NCBI GenBank assembly: GCA_051867655.1
Contig: JBJDYV010000018.1
Coordinates: 1 to 64,000 of the forward strand
Length of the DNA: 64,000 nt
From: JAJPXI01 sp051867655
Lineage (GTDB): Bacteria; Bacillota; Clostridia; Oscillospirales; Oscillospiraceae
Direction: 5' to 3'
Every line of letters begins with the position of its first letter. The stretch's first letter is position 1. Positions 33,992 to 42,928 of the stretch are shown here, in pieces. A program made the position numbers and the translations under genes. A model generated the notes under the pieces. That model saw nothing but the letters and a program-made list of their open reading frames with translations. It searched no databases and was not told the DNA's origin.

Positions 33992-34081
33992 CAAGTACAT
34001 CTCCTTCTATATTTTGATTTGTCTGCTTAAAGCGCCCTTTTCTGACACAAAATGTCTTTTCATGGTCGTTCCTCCGCTCCC

Positions 34082-35710
34082 TTACCCGTAGGTGATGTAA
34101 AATTCTGTGGTCTCACCGGGCACATTGTAGATCATGCCGCCGCTCAGTTCCTTGAAGAACAGGGTGTAGTTGAAGTCGTCCCACTCCTCCGCGATACCCG
34201 TGTGCAGGGCCGCCGTCCCCTCCAGGGGGGAGCCGCCGTCCTCGCTCCAAAGGCAGTAGTAGTACACCAGGCCGTCCTCCGTCATTCCCAGGAGGGTGAA
34301 AGACCCCGCATACAGGAACGTAAACTCCGGGTCCACGTCGAAGCAGCTGACCTGAAGGTATACGCTGTCGCAGCCAACGAGGGACAAAAAGCAGGACTCC
34401 TCATAGCTTCCGCCGCCGTCCGTGCGCTGGGTGACCTCGGCGGCCCAGTCGTTCAGGAAGCTGTCGTACATGACGGTCTGGTCCTCTATGATCAGTGAGG
34501 TCACATCCACGCGCTCCCCGCTGAAGCAGGACGCGTAAACGGTTTCGGTGCCGTCATCGGCCAGGCCGCAGGCGAAGGACGCCACGCCCTCCAGCCCCAT
34601 CAGGGGACCGCCGGCACAGAAGTACCCGCCCTTCAGGCAGGTGAGTACGTCCACGTATTCCACCCGGCCCGCGTCGGTCAGCAGGAACACGTAAGGCAGC
34701 GCCGGGTCGCCCATGACGCCGCAGAACACCTGGGTATAGTCGGAGTAGAGCCCGTGGACCGGGATGTCCCGGCCGTAGGGCGGCTGGCCGGTATAATCGC
34801 AGAGCTCCAGCAGATCCGCAAGCTCCGCCGTCTTTTCCAGCCGAAGGGTGAGCTCCCCGTCCCGCAGGGCGGCGGACAGGAAGCCGCCGTAGTCGGCGGT
34901 CAGGTCCGCGCCGGTGCTTTTTCCCGGCTCCAGTTCCAGCACGGTATAGACCCAGCCCGCTTCCGTGAAGTTATCAATGGGCACAATCACATGGCCCTCT
35001 CCACCGTCCAGATACAGCATCAGGTTGGGGGTGATGTTTTCCGACGAGATCGTCCGGCTGCGCAGCTCCTGGTACAGGCCCGGGAACTCGGCAAAGCCGT
35101 AATCCTCCCAGATGGGAAAGATCTGTTCGTCAAAGCTCTGCGCCGCCGCGCGGCGGGCGGCGGTGAGGAAATCCTCCTCCCCGATCCCCAGCAGGGCCAG
35201 CAGGTCGCCGTTGTCCAGCTGCTTGCCGGCGGCGACGTCGTAGTTGTACACGCAGTAATCCTCAAAATAGCCGTAGTAATAAATGCATTTGACCACCAAG
35301 CTCAGCACGTCGCCGCTGCGGAAGCTCTCGTAGGTCACCGAGACCACGCCGGGGGACACCCCGTCCTCCATGCTTTGCAGGCTCACTTCCACGGCGGCGC
35401 CGAAGAAAGCCGCGATCTCGCTGTTGATGGAGGCGGCGTCCGGCGTGTCGGCGTCCAGCTGGGGCACATGGTAGGAATAGTCGCAGCCCGCACCCCACAT
35501 GTCCTCATACGAGCCGTCCTCGCTGTAAAGCTCTGTGATGGCCAGTTCCTTACTCTCCGGGAACTGGCCGCTTGGCTGGGTATCCGGCTGCTGTGCGGAA
35601 GCCGTCGGCTTCTCCGAGGGGTCCGCCGGGGCGTTCCCCCCTTCGCCGCAGGCGGCGAGAAGCAGCAGCAAGGCGCACGCCAGCGCCAGCGCCGTCCACC
35701 GTCTTTTCAT
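34082..35710 (-). CDS. DUF3298-like lipoprotein, copy B
   Basis: 542 residues from the ATG at 35,710. Lipobox LLAACG, a Pro/Ser linker, then CDYSYHVPQLDADTPDAASI and SFRSGDVLSLVVKCIYYYGY, the same extracellular domain as copy A at 31,127-32,731. The C-terminal half is also alignable with copy A (YVFLLTDAGRVEYVDVLTCL versus YVFLLTQEGRVEYIDVLSCL by type). The two genes are a duplication separated by two small genes. Start of the same lipoprotein-rich cluster. Confidence 0.75.
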   Translation of the reverse strand: MKRRWTALALACALLLLLAACGEGGNAPADPSEKPTASAQQPDTQPSGQFPESKELAITELYSEDGSYEDMWGAGCDYSYHVPQLDADTPDAASINSEIAAFFGAAVEVSLQSMEDGVSPGVVSVTYESFRSGDVLSLVVKCIYYYGYFEDYCVYNYDVAAGKQLDNGDLLALLGIGEEDFLTAARRAAAQSFDEQIFPIWEDYGFAEFPGLYQELRSRTISSENITPNLMLYLDGGEGHVIVPIDNFTEAGWVYTVLELEPGKSTGADLTADYGGFLSAALRDGELTLRLEKTAELADLLELCDYTGQPPYGRDIPVHGLYSDYTQVFCGVMGDPALPYVFLLTDAGRVEYVDVLTCLKGGYFCAGGPLMGLEGVASFACGLADDGTETVYASCFSGERVDVTSLIIEDQTVMYDSFLNDWAAEVTQRTDGGGSYEESCFLSLVGCDSVYLQVSCFDVDPEFTFLYAGSFTLLGMTEDGLVYYYCLWSEDGGSPLEGTAALHTGIAEEWDDFNYTLFFKELSGGMIYNVPGETTEFYITYG

Positions 35711-35718
35711 TGTCCTCC

Positions 35719-36288
35719 TCACGCCCAGGGGTCGTTGGCTTTCGGCTGGCGGATGTCGGTCAACAGATACTGCTCCCACAGGCACCACTGCCCGTCGGCC
35801 TTTTTGCGCAGCTTGATGGGGCGGGGACTGTCCGCGCCGCCGCTGGCGATGTACAGCCGGGCGTAGTTCTGCTCGTCATAGGAGTGGGCGTCCGAGGTGA
35901 CGGTGACGGTATAGGGCTGGTTGGGCGTGTAGTTGTTCTCCGGCGTCGCCCCGGCGAAATAGGAGAAGATGATATAGCTGCGCTCACCGCCCCGGAAGCG
36001 GTCCTTGATGAAGGAGATGTCCTGCCCGTTCAGCGGGCGCGGACCACGCAGGAAATTCAGCAGATCGGTTCCCACGTTCTGATCGGCGGCGAAAGCGCAC
36101 AGGGCGCAGACCGTCAGGGCCGCCGTTTTGAACGGAGTGTCCATGGCCGCCTCGGGCAGGGCGCTCATCTGCTCCACGCTCTCGGGCAGGGCGGCGAAGG
36201 TGAAGGTCTCCCGCTGATTGCCGAGGTTGTTGATCGCGGTCTGGGCCGCAGTCTGCGCTTTGCTTTTCAACTGGTCAAAAATGCTCAT
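35719..36288 (-). CDS. DUF6935-like conserved protein
   Basis: 189 residues, no signal peptide. The core TFTFAALPESVEQMSALPEA, FLRGPRPLNGQDISFIKDRF and FSYFAGATPENNYTPNQPY, ending in DPWA, matches a family I remember as DUF6935 in Lachnospiraceae and Oscillospiraceae. Relatives often lie next to SPFH, TPM and zinc-ribbon genes, as here. Function unknown. Confidence 0.65.
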   Translation of the reverse strand: MSIFDQLKSKAQTAAQTAINNLGNQRETFTFAALPESVEQMSALPEAAMDTPFKTAALTVCALCAFAADQNVGTDLLNFLRGPRPLNGQDISFIKDRFRGGERSYIIFSYFAGATPENNYTPNQPYTVTVTSDAHSYDEQNYARLYIASGGADSPRPIKLRKKADGQWCLWEQYLLTDIRQPKANDPWA

Positions 36289-36315
36289 AACAAAACTCCC
36301 TTTCTTATCTGGCCG

Positions 36316-37062
36316 TCAAGCCCACGGATAAAAGGTGTCGGTGTCCTTGATACTGACGACCTCCCAGCTGTCCTCGGCGTAGGTGATCTTGAACCAAGTC
36401 TCACCGTAGTCGTCGATGTAGTTGATGGTGTTGGCGTCCTGGAACCACCACTCACCCTCCACCAGCTCGCCGTCCCGGTCGTAGGAATAGGTGCCATCGT
36501 CATAGAAGGTGATGTTCCACTGGTCGCCCGCCTCGCAGTAGAAGGTGGACGCGGTGAGAGAATCCATCACGGCGTCGTAGTCGGCCCGCAGATACCACTG
36601 CCCGCCGACCAGGTCATAGCAGGTCAGGACGTCCACAAACACAAAGTCGAAGGCGGGGTCATCGTCGCTCCAGTTCACGATGTGCCAGTCCTCCACATCC
36701 GTGTCAAACGTGGTCCGGCTGCCGTCGTCGTCAACGGTCAGATAGCCGTCCTCAAAGATGATGTAGTAGTCCGAGAGCTTGTCGCCGTCGGGATACCAGT
36801 GCTGATAATCCGAGCTGCCCGGGGAATCGTAGCCCCACTCGATCTCAGCGGGGTCCAGACCGGCCTCCAGCGGCGGCGCTTCCACTACGGGATCGGACGG
36901 CTGCGCCGGTTCGTTGGTGTCCGTACCCGTGGGAGCAGACGGGGAAGCCGACTGGTTCGCGCCCGTGTCCGGATTTGTCGTTTTGTCTCCGCAGGCGGCC
37001 AGGGCCAGCACCATGCAGACCGCCAGAAGCAGGCTGACGAGCCTGCCTGTTTGATGATTCAT
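36316..37062 (-). CDS. Lipoprotein, function unknown
   Basis: 248 residues. Lipoprotein signal VSLLLAVCMVLALAACGDK, a Pro/Thr linker, then an extracellular domain with repeated beta units such as YYIIFEDGYLTVDDDGS and WNITFYDDGTYSYDRDGE, each resembling a 'lipocalin-like' strand pair. No catalytic motif. Between the DUF6935-like and DUF4428 genes. Confidence 0.7.
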   Translation of the reverse strand: MNHQTGRLVSLLLAVCMVLALAACGDKTTNPDTGANQSASPSAPTGTDTNEPAQPSDPVVEAPPLEAGLDPAEIEWGYDSPGSSDYQHWYPDGDKLSDYYIIFEDGYLTVDDDGSRTTFDTDVEDWHIVNWSDDDPAFDFVFVDVLTCYDLVGGQWYLRADYDAVMDSLTASTFYCEAGDQWNITFYDDGTYSYDRDGELVEGEWWFQDANTINYIDDYGETWFKITYAEDSWEVVSIKDTDTFYPWA

Positions 37063-37091
37063 TTCGTGTTCCTCCTTCCATGCCGTCCGGC

Positions 37092-37940
37092 TCAGCCGTT
37101 CAGCGCGCCGCCGCAGTACTCGCACGTTCCCGAGGCATCCGGCGTGGTGGTCGCTCCGCACCAGGGGCAGGTGACGGCAGTCTTGGGGGCGTTGGCCTCC
37201 GCCACAGCCTGACGGACCTCCGCGCGCACCTGGGTCAGCGCAGCCTTGATCTCCTCGCCCAGCTTCTCGCACTCCTCGTACTCCACGGGGATACCGCCGC
37301 CCATGCCGGGGTGCTGCATGCCCATGCCCGGGCGCTGCATACCGGGACGCTGCATTCCAATCCCCGCGCGCGGCATGCCCATGGGCGCGCCGGCGGAGCC
37401 GCCCTTGCTGATGGGCACCGGGGACTCGATGCTGCTGTTGTTCAGCTTGAAGCGGATCTCGTCGAAATAGGGCGTGTTGACGTTGATGATCACATAGAAA
37501 TCGTACTCATAGGTGTAGCGGGGCGGGTTGTAGCTGACCTGCTTGCCGTCCTTGTCCTCCCGCTTGAGCTCGGTCTTGTCCTCCTCCACGTCCACGCGGC
37601 AGCCCGTGACCTGGGAAAAGCTCATGACGTCCGGGTTCGCGTCCCGGAGGTTGCGGGCGGAGGTCACCATGAATTTCTGCGCGTCCTCGTCCAGCAGCAC
37701 CTTGGTGCCCACGCCCAGGGTACGGGTGGTGTTGAAGGCCTCCACCGCCGCCTTGTTTTCCTCCCGGTAGTCCAGCTGCTCCTTGATCTCCGCCACCGTG
37801 CTGCGGCGCCGGTCGGAGAACCAGGGGGAGAGCTTCGCCGCGCATTGCTTGCACAGATTGCCGTCTTCCAGCTTCCGGTTGCCCAGAAGGCCGATCTTTT
37901 CGCCGCAGACATCGCAGTATTTCTTATCAAACAGTCCCAT
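37092..37940 (-). CDS. DUF4428 domain zinc-ribbon protein
   Basis: 282 residues, cytosolic. The N-terminal zinc ribbon CDVCGEKIGLLGNRKLEDG is the DUF4428 domain. The middle part is globular (VGTKVLLDEDAQKFMVTSAR), then a Met/Gly/Pro-rich repeat stretch (GMQRPGMQRPGMGMQHPGM), and a C-terminal zinc ribbon TCPWCGATTTPDASGTCEYC. Both ribbons have full CxxC pairs. In this cluster it sits beside other zinc-ribbon proteins. Confidence 0.8.
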   Translation of the reverse strand: MGLFDKKYCDVCGEKIGLLGNRKLEDGNLCKQCAAKLSPWFSDRRRSTVAEIKEQLDYREENKAAVEAFNTTRTLGVGTKVLLDEDAQKFMVTSARNLRDANPDVMSFSQVTGCRVDVEEDKTELKREDKDGKQVSYNPPRYTYEYDFYVIINVNTPYFDEIRFKLNNSSIESPVPISKGGSAGAPMGMPRAGIGMQRPGMQRPGMGMQHPGMGGGIPVEYEECEKLGEEIKAALTQVRAEVRQAVAEANAPKTAVTCPWCGATTTPDASGTCEYCGGALNG

Positions 37941-37966
37941 TTTCAGTTCCTCCTTAATTCAAATTT

Positions 37967-38761
37967 TTAAAATTTTCCGCTTTTGCCGGAAAATCCGTCG
38001 CTGTCCACGCTGGTGCCGCCCCCGCTGCTGGAATCCTTCTCAATCTTCACCCGGGTCTCCGTGGTGTGGGTGAAGTGATCCTCCCGCACCGTGATGTCCA
38101 CGCTCCCGGCGGGGATATAGGAGTCGGCCTCCGCCTTGACAGCCACGGATTTCATCCTCTGCCACAGGAAAGCGCAGATGGTCAGGGAAACGAAGCAGCC
38201 CAGCGCCACGGAGATCAGCAGGCCCACCAGACGGATCAGGGGACTGCTGCCCACATCCAGCGGCTGGCCCGCCCGGGCGGACTGGAGCATGTCGGCGCTC
38301 TTTTCCAGGTAGTCCTGAAAACCGCCGTACCAGTCGTCGTCGCCGAAGTTGTCCAGAAACTTCTCCGCCAGTTTGTCCTTGCCGTAGTCGGTGAAGGCGG
38401 TGTTGCCGTAGCCGTAGGCGATCAGCGTATAGTCCCGCTCCGCCATGGAGAGCATCAGCAGCACTCCGCTTTTTTCCGTGCCGTATCCGAGGTCGTAGTC
38501 CCGGTAGATGGCTTTCGCGGCCTCGTAAATGCTGTCCGTATTCACATAGTCGGTGAAGTCGTCCACCGTGATGATGTACACGTCGCACTGATACTTCTGG
38601 GAAATGCTCTGGGCCGTGTCTTCCAGCGCCATCCACTCCTCATCGGTCAGGAGCCAGGCCGCGTCGGTGACGTAGTCCAGCTGGGGCTCAGCCGCCCACG
38701 CGGGAACGGTCAGCGCCGTCAGGAGCGTGAGGGCTGCGAGCCATGAAAGCAATTTTTTCAT
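37967..38761 (-). CDS. TPM-domain membrane protein (YdjH-like)
   Basis: 264 residues. Signal peptide (LLSWLAALTLLTALTVPAWA), a TPM domain (LDYVTDAAWLLTDEEWMALE, YQCDVYIITVDDFTDY, SGVLLMLSMAERDYTLIAYG), one membrane span (LVGLLISVALGCFVSLTICA) and a cytosolic tail ending in a Gly/Ser-rich region (SSGGGTSVDSDGFSGKSGKF). This layout is like B. subtilis YdjH, which works with YdjG and the SPFH protein YdjI at the membrane. It starts 12 bases downstream of the zinc-ribbon gene, so they are co-transcribed. Confidence 0.8.
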   Translation of the reverse strand: MKKLLSWLAALTLLTALTVPAWAAEPQLDYVTDAAWLLTDEEWMALEDTAQSISQKYQCDVYIITVDDFTDYVNTDSIYEAAKAIYRDYDLGYGTEKSGVLLMLSMAERDYTLIAYGYGNTAFTDYGKDKLAEKFLDNFGDDDWYGGFQDYLEKSADMLQSARAGQPLDVGSSPLIRLVGLLISVALGCFVSLTICAFLWQRMKSVAVKAEADSYIPAGSVDITVREDHFTHTTETRVKIEKDSSSGGGTSVDSDGFSGKSGKF

Positions 38762-38773
38762 CCGCGTCCCCCC

Positions 38774-39907
38774 TTATCCCAGAAACAGCTCGGCCAGCCA
38801 CTGGCCCGCGCCGATCCAGATGGCCAGGGCGCTGAACAGGACGGCCAGGACCGCGAACAGGCCCCAGAACTTCCCGTAGGACACCGGCAGGTCGCCCACC
38901 ACCTTGCCCGTCTGCCCGTTCATCATAAAGAGGTAATCCTTACCGCTCCATTTGGTGTGGAGAGTCCACACCGGCAGCAGGGCGTAATGTACCTTGCCCC
39001 GGAGCAGGCGCACGCTGCCCCCAGTGGGGTTCACGGTTTCGTAGCCCCCCACGTCCCGGCGCATGACATCCGTGGCCGAATTGCGGCAGCGCCGGTCGGC
39101 CCGCTCCATGCTCTCTTCTGCGGACACGTCGTATTTGTCCGCCAGGTAGCCGGGCAGGTAGGCGGTGGAAAAGGGCTTCATTTCACCGTAGTCGTAGGGC
39201 TCGATGGAGTCCATGTAGTCGTCCGGCATCTTTTGAGAGGCGTCGGCGGGCACGCGCTCAAAATCCATGGCGCCCGCCCGGCGCACGCTGTAATGCTCCG
39301 TGACGGTGACGCGCCAATCTTCCTCCTGGTGGGTGTGGGAGCGGGTGGCGTGGAAGGAGCAGTCCGCCTGCGCCCGCGCGTCAAAGAGCCAGAACGGGAC
39401 GTACAGGCCCTTGATCTCCTCGATGTGGTTGGCGGCGGAAAAGGCCCGGGGCAGGAAGAATTTCCCCCGGTAGTGGTTCTTCAGCGCCCGCTTGGCCGCT
39501 TCCTTGTCCAGCTTGAAGGGGATCACATAGTCCGGTTTCAGTTCGCCGCTGAACTGTCCCGGCACAATGGTGTTGTTGCCGCAGTAGGGACAGCTCGTGG
39601 CAGCGGTGGTCTCGTCGCAGATCAGCTCCGCTCCGCAGGAGGGGCAGTTGTAGGCGCGCATCCGATCGGCGTCCGCGCCCCAGTCGCCCGACATGCCGGA
39701 CACGTCCCAGGGCGTTTCCTCCCTGTCCGCCTCCGCCCCGGCAAAGGCCGCTTCCGCTTGCTGCTCCTTTTCGGCGTAGAGCGCCTCGATCTCCGCCACG
39801 TCATAGCTGGCGCCGCAGTAATCGCACTCCAGCCTGCCCGACTCCCCCACAAAGTGGAGCGGTCCGGTACAGGCCGGGCATTTGTAATCGGTAATTTGTG
39901 TTGGCAT
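38774..39907 (-). CDS. TFIIB-type zinc-ribbon membrane protein (YdjG-like)
   Basis: 377 residues from the ATG at 39,907, six bases after GGGAG. Two N-terminal zinc ribbons (YKCPACTGPLHFVGESGRLE...CDYC and YNCPSCGAELICDETTAATS...CPYC), a central domain (PDYVIPFKLDKEAAKRALKN, GLYVPFWLFDARAQ) and a C-terminal membrane span (FWGLFAVLAVLFSALAIWIG). This matches the YdjG-type protein of the B. subtilis pspA-ydjGHI operon. Directly followed by the TPM gene. Confidence 0.8.
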   Translation of the reverse strand: MPTQITDYKCPACTGPLHFVGESGRLECDYCGASYDVAEIEALYAEKEQQAEAAFAGAEADREETPWDVSGMSGDWGADADRMRAYNCPSCGAELICDETTAATSCPYCGNNTIVPGQFSGELKPDYVIPFKLDKEAAKRALKNHYRGKFFLPRAFSAANHIEEIKGLYVPFWLFDARAQADCSFHATRSHTHQEEDWRVTVTEHYSVRRAGAMDFERVPADASQKMPDDYMDSIEPYDYGEMKPFSTAYLPGYLADKYDVSAEESMERADRRCRNSATDVMRRDVGGYETVNPTGGSVRLLRGKVHYALLPVWTLHTKWSGKDYLFMMNGQTGKVVGDLPVSYGKFWGLFAVLAVLFSALAIWIGAGQWLAELFLG

Positions 39908-39990
39908 AGGCATCTCCCTCTGTCAAAGGCTTCCCATGCCCGCGCAGACACACCTGCGCGGGTATGGGTCATGCTCCGGCTGCCGCAGGG

Positions 39991-40464
39991 TCAATTTGCC
40001 CATTGAAGACTGCCGAGGATGTTCTGCACTTCGGAGCTTCCGAAGTCACATTCATAGCCGCGGACCAGAAGAACCTTGTCGCCGATCAGGGCCGCCGCCG
40101 CGTTTTCGGCGATGTACCAGGTGCCGTTGGCCAGCTCTTTCGATCCGGAATAGGCGCCGAAGGGATCGCCCGACTCCAGAACCGCCTGAACGGCTGCGAT
40201 GTCCCGGTCATCCTTGGTGGTCTGCAGATAGGGGTCGCCGATCTCAAAATTTTCCGCGTGGCAGATGAAGTCCGCGATGTTGGCGCCGTTCATCTCGGTG
40301 CCGGAGACCAGGCTCCATCCGCCGGGGATCTCCGCTTTCACCACATCGCCGGAGGCGGGGGTGGTCTTGACCTCCGTCCCCTCGCCGGAATTCGAGGATC
40401 CGCCGCAGGCGGCCAGGTAAAGAACGACCACCAGGCAGGCAATGATAGCTATAAATTTTTTCAA
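39991..40464 (-). CDS. Small lipoprotein, function unknown
   Basis: 157 residues from the TTG at 40,464, which has AGGAG seven bases upstream and gives a clean lipoprotein signal (LKKFIAIIACLVVVLYLAACG). Mature part: WSLVSGTEMNGANIADFICH, DDRDIAAVQAVLESGDPFG. No family is recognised. Confidence 0.62.
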   Translation of the reverse strand: MKKFIAIIACLVVVLYLAACGGSSNSGEGTEVKTTPASGDVVKAEIPGGWSLVSGTEMNGANIADFICHAENFEIGDPYLQTTKDDRDIAAVQAVLESGDPFGAYSGSKELANGTWYIAENAAAALIGDKVLLVRGYECDFGSSEVQNILGSLQWAN

Positions 40465-40658
40465 CAAAATACTCCTTTCATTGAAAGGCTGCAAGAATGC
40501 TCCGCATGATACCAGGTGTCCCTCAGCCAGACGTGAAACTCCTTCAGGGCGGCGTTGGAAATGATGCCCGGGGCCCCCTCCACCGAATGGCCGTATTCGC
40601 CGCTTCCGCCGCCTTGAGACTCCGTCTGGCCGTCAGGCATCTCGCCGAGAGCAAGGCT

Positions 40659-42050
40659 TCAGTAGTCTCCGCCGATCACGTCGGGCATCTCCGCGCCGGC
40701 CTGAATGGCGGGCAGATACCAGCTGTAGTAGTAATCCGGCAGGCCATCGGGCTGTTCTTTCTCAATATCCGCCCAGTCCAGGCCCCAGGGCCGCAGGTAG
40801 ATCGTATAGTCATAGCCGCTGAAGAAATCCTCCGGGTCCGTATAGCTGCCTTCGATACAGATGAGGTTTTCGTAGCCAAGGCCATCCGGGTCCACCAGCC
40901 AGTCGGCGTTTCCGATGTCGCCGTCCGAGAACCAGCCCGCCTCGCTCTTGAGCCGTCCCTGCTCAAAACCACCGTCGGAGATGCAGACCATCACGCCGGC
41001 CCGGGGATCGTCCACAGAAGTGGCCTCATCCCAGAGGATCATAGCGCCCTCGCCGTTTTCATCAATTTCGATCCGGGCCATGCAGTCCCAGTAGAAGCCG
41101 TCCAGGCCCTCATAATTGTTGGTGCCGTTGCTGTAAATCATCCAGCCGTACCAGTCGCCGTTCCAATATTCCTGATAGGCCGTCAGGGGGTCCGAATCAG
41201 CGGTCTGGCCGCCCTCCGGCGGCTTCAGTCCCCCGGACGAGCCGGAACTGCCCGCGGCGCCCGATTTCTGAAACACCATGATGTCGCCGGTAGTCTCCTC
41301 GAGGGTAATCATGCCGTCCCGGAACTCGTAAGTATAGACCGCGCCGCTCGCGGTAACGGTGAGCGTCCCGTCCTTCCATGTAACGGGACTTTCATCTTCG
41401 TCCAGCTTCAGTACGCCGGTGCCGTCAGCAGCCAGATCCAGCGTATACAACGTATCCATCCCCGTAGATTCCAGGAATGCGTTATCAAAAGTATCTCCCT
41501 CAAACGTCATCTCATAGAGTTTGTAGCTGCCGGCTTCCTCCGGGCCGGTTTCGTTCCCGCCGGAGCTCGCCCCGCCGGAGCCTGCCCCGCCGGACAGCTT
41601 GATGGTCTGGGTGTATTCATGATTGTCAAAATCAGAGAAGGCAATGGTCACATCATCCGTTGTGTTGACCAGTGTAAGGGCGATCGCTACTTCGAGCGTC
41701 TGGCCCTTCTTGACCATCTCCTCATAATTTCTGGTGATCTGGTTGTAGTTTTCATCATACATAGGGGAGCCAAGCACCTCACCGGCTTGCGTCGCCTCAA
41801 AAAGGAACGCCCAGGCAAAGGATTGCTCGTCATTGCTCCCGTTGGTATAGTCATAGGTCAGGACTATCGCGTCGTTGCCCTCGTCGTCTTTGGTAAACGT
41901 ATACCCCTTGAATACGGCGGTATACTTGCCCAGGACGATAGTCTCCGCCTTGTCGCCGCCGCCCTCGTCGGAGCCTTTGTCCTTTTCGCCGCAGGCGGCG
42001 AGGGAAAGCACCATGATCAAGGCCAGCATGGCCGCAATTATTTTTTTCAT
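40659..42050 (-). CDS. DUF5067-domain lipoprotein
   Basis: 463 residues. Lipobox LSLAACGEKDKG. The N-terminal half (AIVLTYDYTNGSNDEQSFAW, KGQTLEVAIALTLVNTTDDV) is the DUF5067 extracellular beta domain common in clostridial lipoproteins; a Gly/Ser linker and a second domain (TGVLKLDEDESPVTWKDGTL, then ITLEETTGDIMVFQKSG) follow, and a third with NWYGWMIYSNGTNNYEG-type sequence. AAGGAGAT precedes the ATG. Close to the SPFH gene. Confidence 0.78.
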   Translation of the reverse strand: MKKIIAAMLALIMVLSLAACGEKDKGSDEGGGDKAETIVLGKYTAVFKGYTFTKDDEGNDAIVLTYDYTNGSNDEQSFAWAFLFEATQAGEVLGSPMYDENYNQITRNYEEMVKKGQTLEVAIALTLVNTTDDVTIAFSDFDNHEYTQTIKLSGGAGSGGASSGGNETGPEEAGSYKLYEMTFEGDTFDNAFLESTGMDTLYTLDLAADGTGVLKLDEDESPVTWKDGTLTVTASGAVYTYEFRDGMITLEETTGDIMVFQKSGAAGSSGSSGGLKPPEGGQTADSDPLTAYQEYWNGDWYGWMIYSNGTNNYEGLDGFYWDCMARIEIDENGEGAMILWDEATSVDDPRAGVMVCISDGGFEQGRLKSEAGWFSDGDIGNADWLVDPDGLGYENLICIEGSYTDPEDFFSGYDYTIYLRPWGLDWADIEKEQPDGLPDYYYSWYLPAIQAGAEMPDVIGGDY

Positions 42051-42064
42051 GGCCGTTCATCTCC

Positions 42065-42928
42065 TTATTTCACAATTTTATTAAATTCGACCGTCTCGCT
42101 TTCGGCGTCCCCGTCCGTTATGGTCATGAACAGCGCGCCGTTTCCCTCGCCGGACTCATGCCAGAGGGAATCCACCTGCGCAAACGCGGGTTCCTCCCCG
42201 TGGCAGCACTCATGGGAATCCAGCGTGAATTCCGTCTTCGGGAAGGCGTTCGGCAGCAGATAGGTGAAGTCCAGGGCGGTCTCCAGAACACGCTCGCCGT
42301 CCAGATCCAGCGTCATGCGGGTGTCATTGGCCTCGCCAAAGATGACCATGTACCAGCGGCCGTCGGCGCTGCACCAATCCCCTGCGATCACGTTATACAG
42401 CTCCTGGTTGTCAACATAGGTCCGGTCTCCGTCCCACATAAATACATCACCCGGGTCGTACCCATTCTCCGGGTCTGCGCGGAATAAAGCAAACTGCCGC
42501 CGGACACCGTTTTCCTGCCCATATTGATCGAATCTCATATCCAGATACATCATGCCATCCTCCGTATAAAGGTCCTCAATGACCCCGGAGAAATCCCCGT
42601 CCTCGCTCTCGAACCTGTCCTGCTCCGGGCACAGCTGAGTCTTTTTGTTGACATCTTCTCCCGGAACATAGGAAAAGCTAAACGAGCCCTCGTAGACCTT
42701 CTTGCCGGAGAAAAAGATCTCCATGTGATAGCAGTCTATGGACACCTGCCATCCGCACGGTTCCTCCCAATCGGCGCTCAGCAGTTCCAGCATAGGCGCA
42801 TCCGGGTTTTCCATGCCGGGACGGTCCAAGACCTGGAGACCAAAGCGCAGATACAGCCCTGTTCCCACTAAAGCAGCCAAAGCCGCAAAAGCCAGGATAC
42901 CCAGCATAATCTTCATTTTTCGGTTCAT
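42065..42928 (-). CDS. Membrane-anchored exported protein
   Basis: 287 residues with one N-terminal span (IMLGILAFAALAALVGTGLY) and no lipobox. The extracytoplasmic part has beta-rich segments (MEIFFSGKKVYEGSFSFSY, WYMVIFGEANDTRMTLDLDG). The ATG overlaps the stop of the SPFH gene (ATGA), so it is translated with it. No family recognised. Confidence 0.66.
   Translation of the reverse strand: MNRKMKIMLGILAFAALAALVGTGLYLRFGLQVLDRPGMENPDAPMLELLSADWEEPCGWQVSIDCYHMEIFFSGKKVYEGSFSFSYVPGEDVNKKTQLCPEQDRFESEDGDFSGVIEDLYTEDGMMYLDMRFDQYGQENGVRRQFALFRADPENGYDPGDVFMWDGDRTYVDNQELYNVIAGDWCSADGRWYMVIFGEANDTRMTLDLDGERVLETALDFTYLLPNAFPKTEFTLDSHECCHGEEPAFAQVDSLWHESGEGNGALFMTITDGDAESETVEFNKIVK

Noticed and set aside
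40497..42263. A 588-codon + strand open frame opposite two lipoprotein genes
   Set aside because: It crosses the boundary of two supported - strand genes and has no start site or domain.
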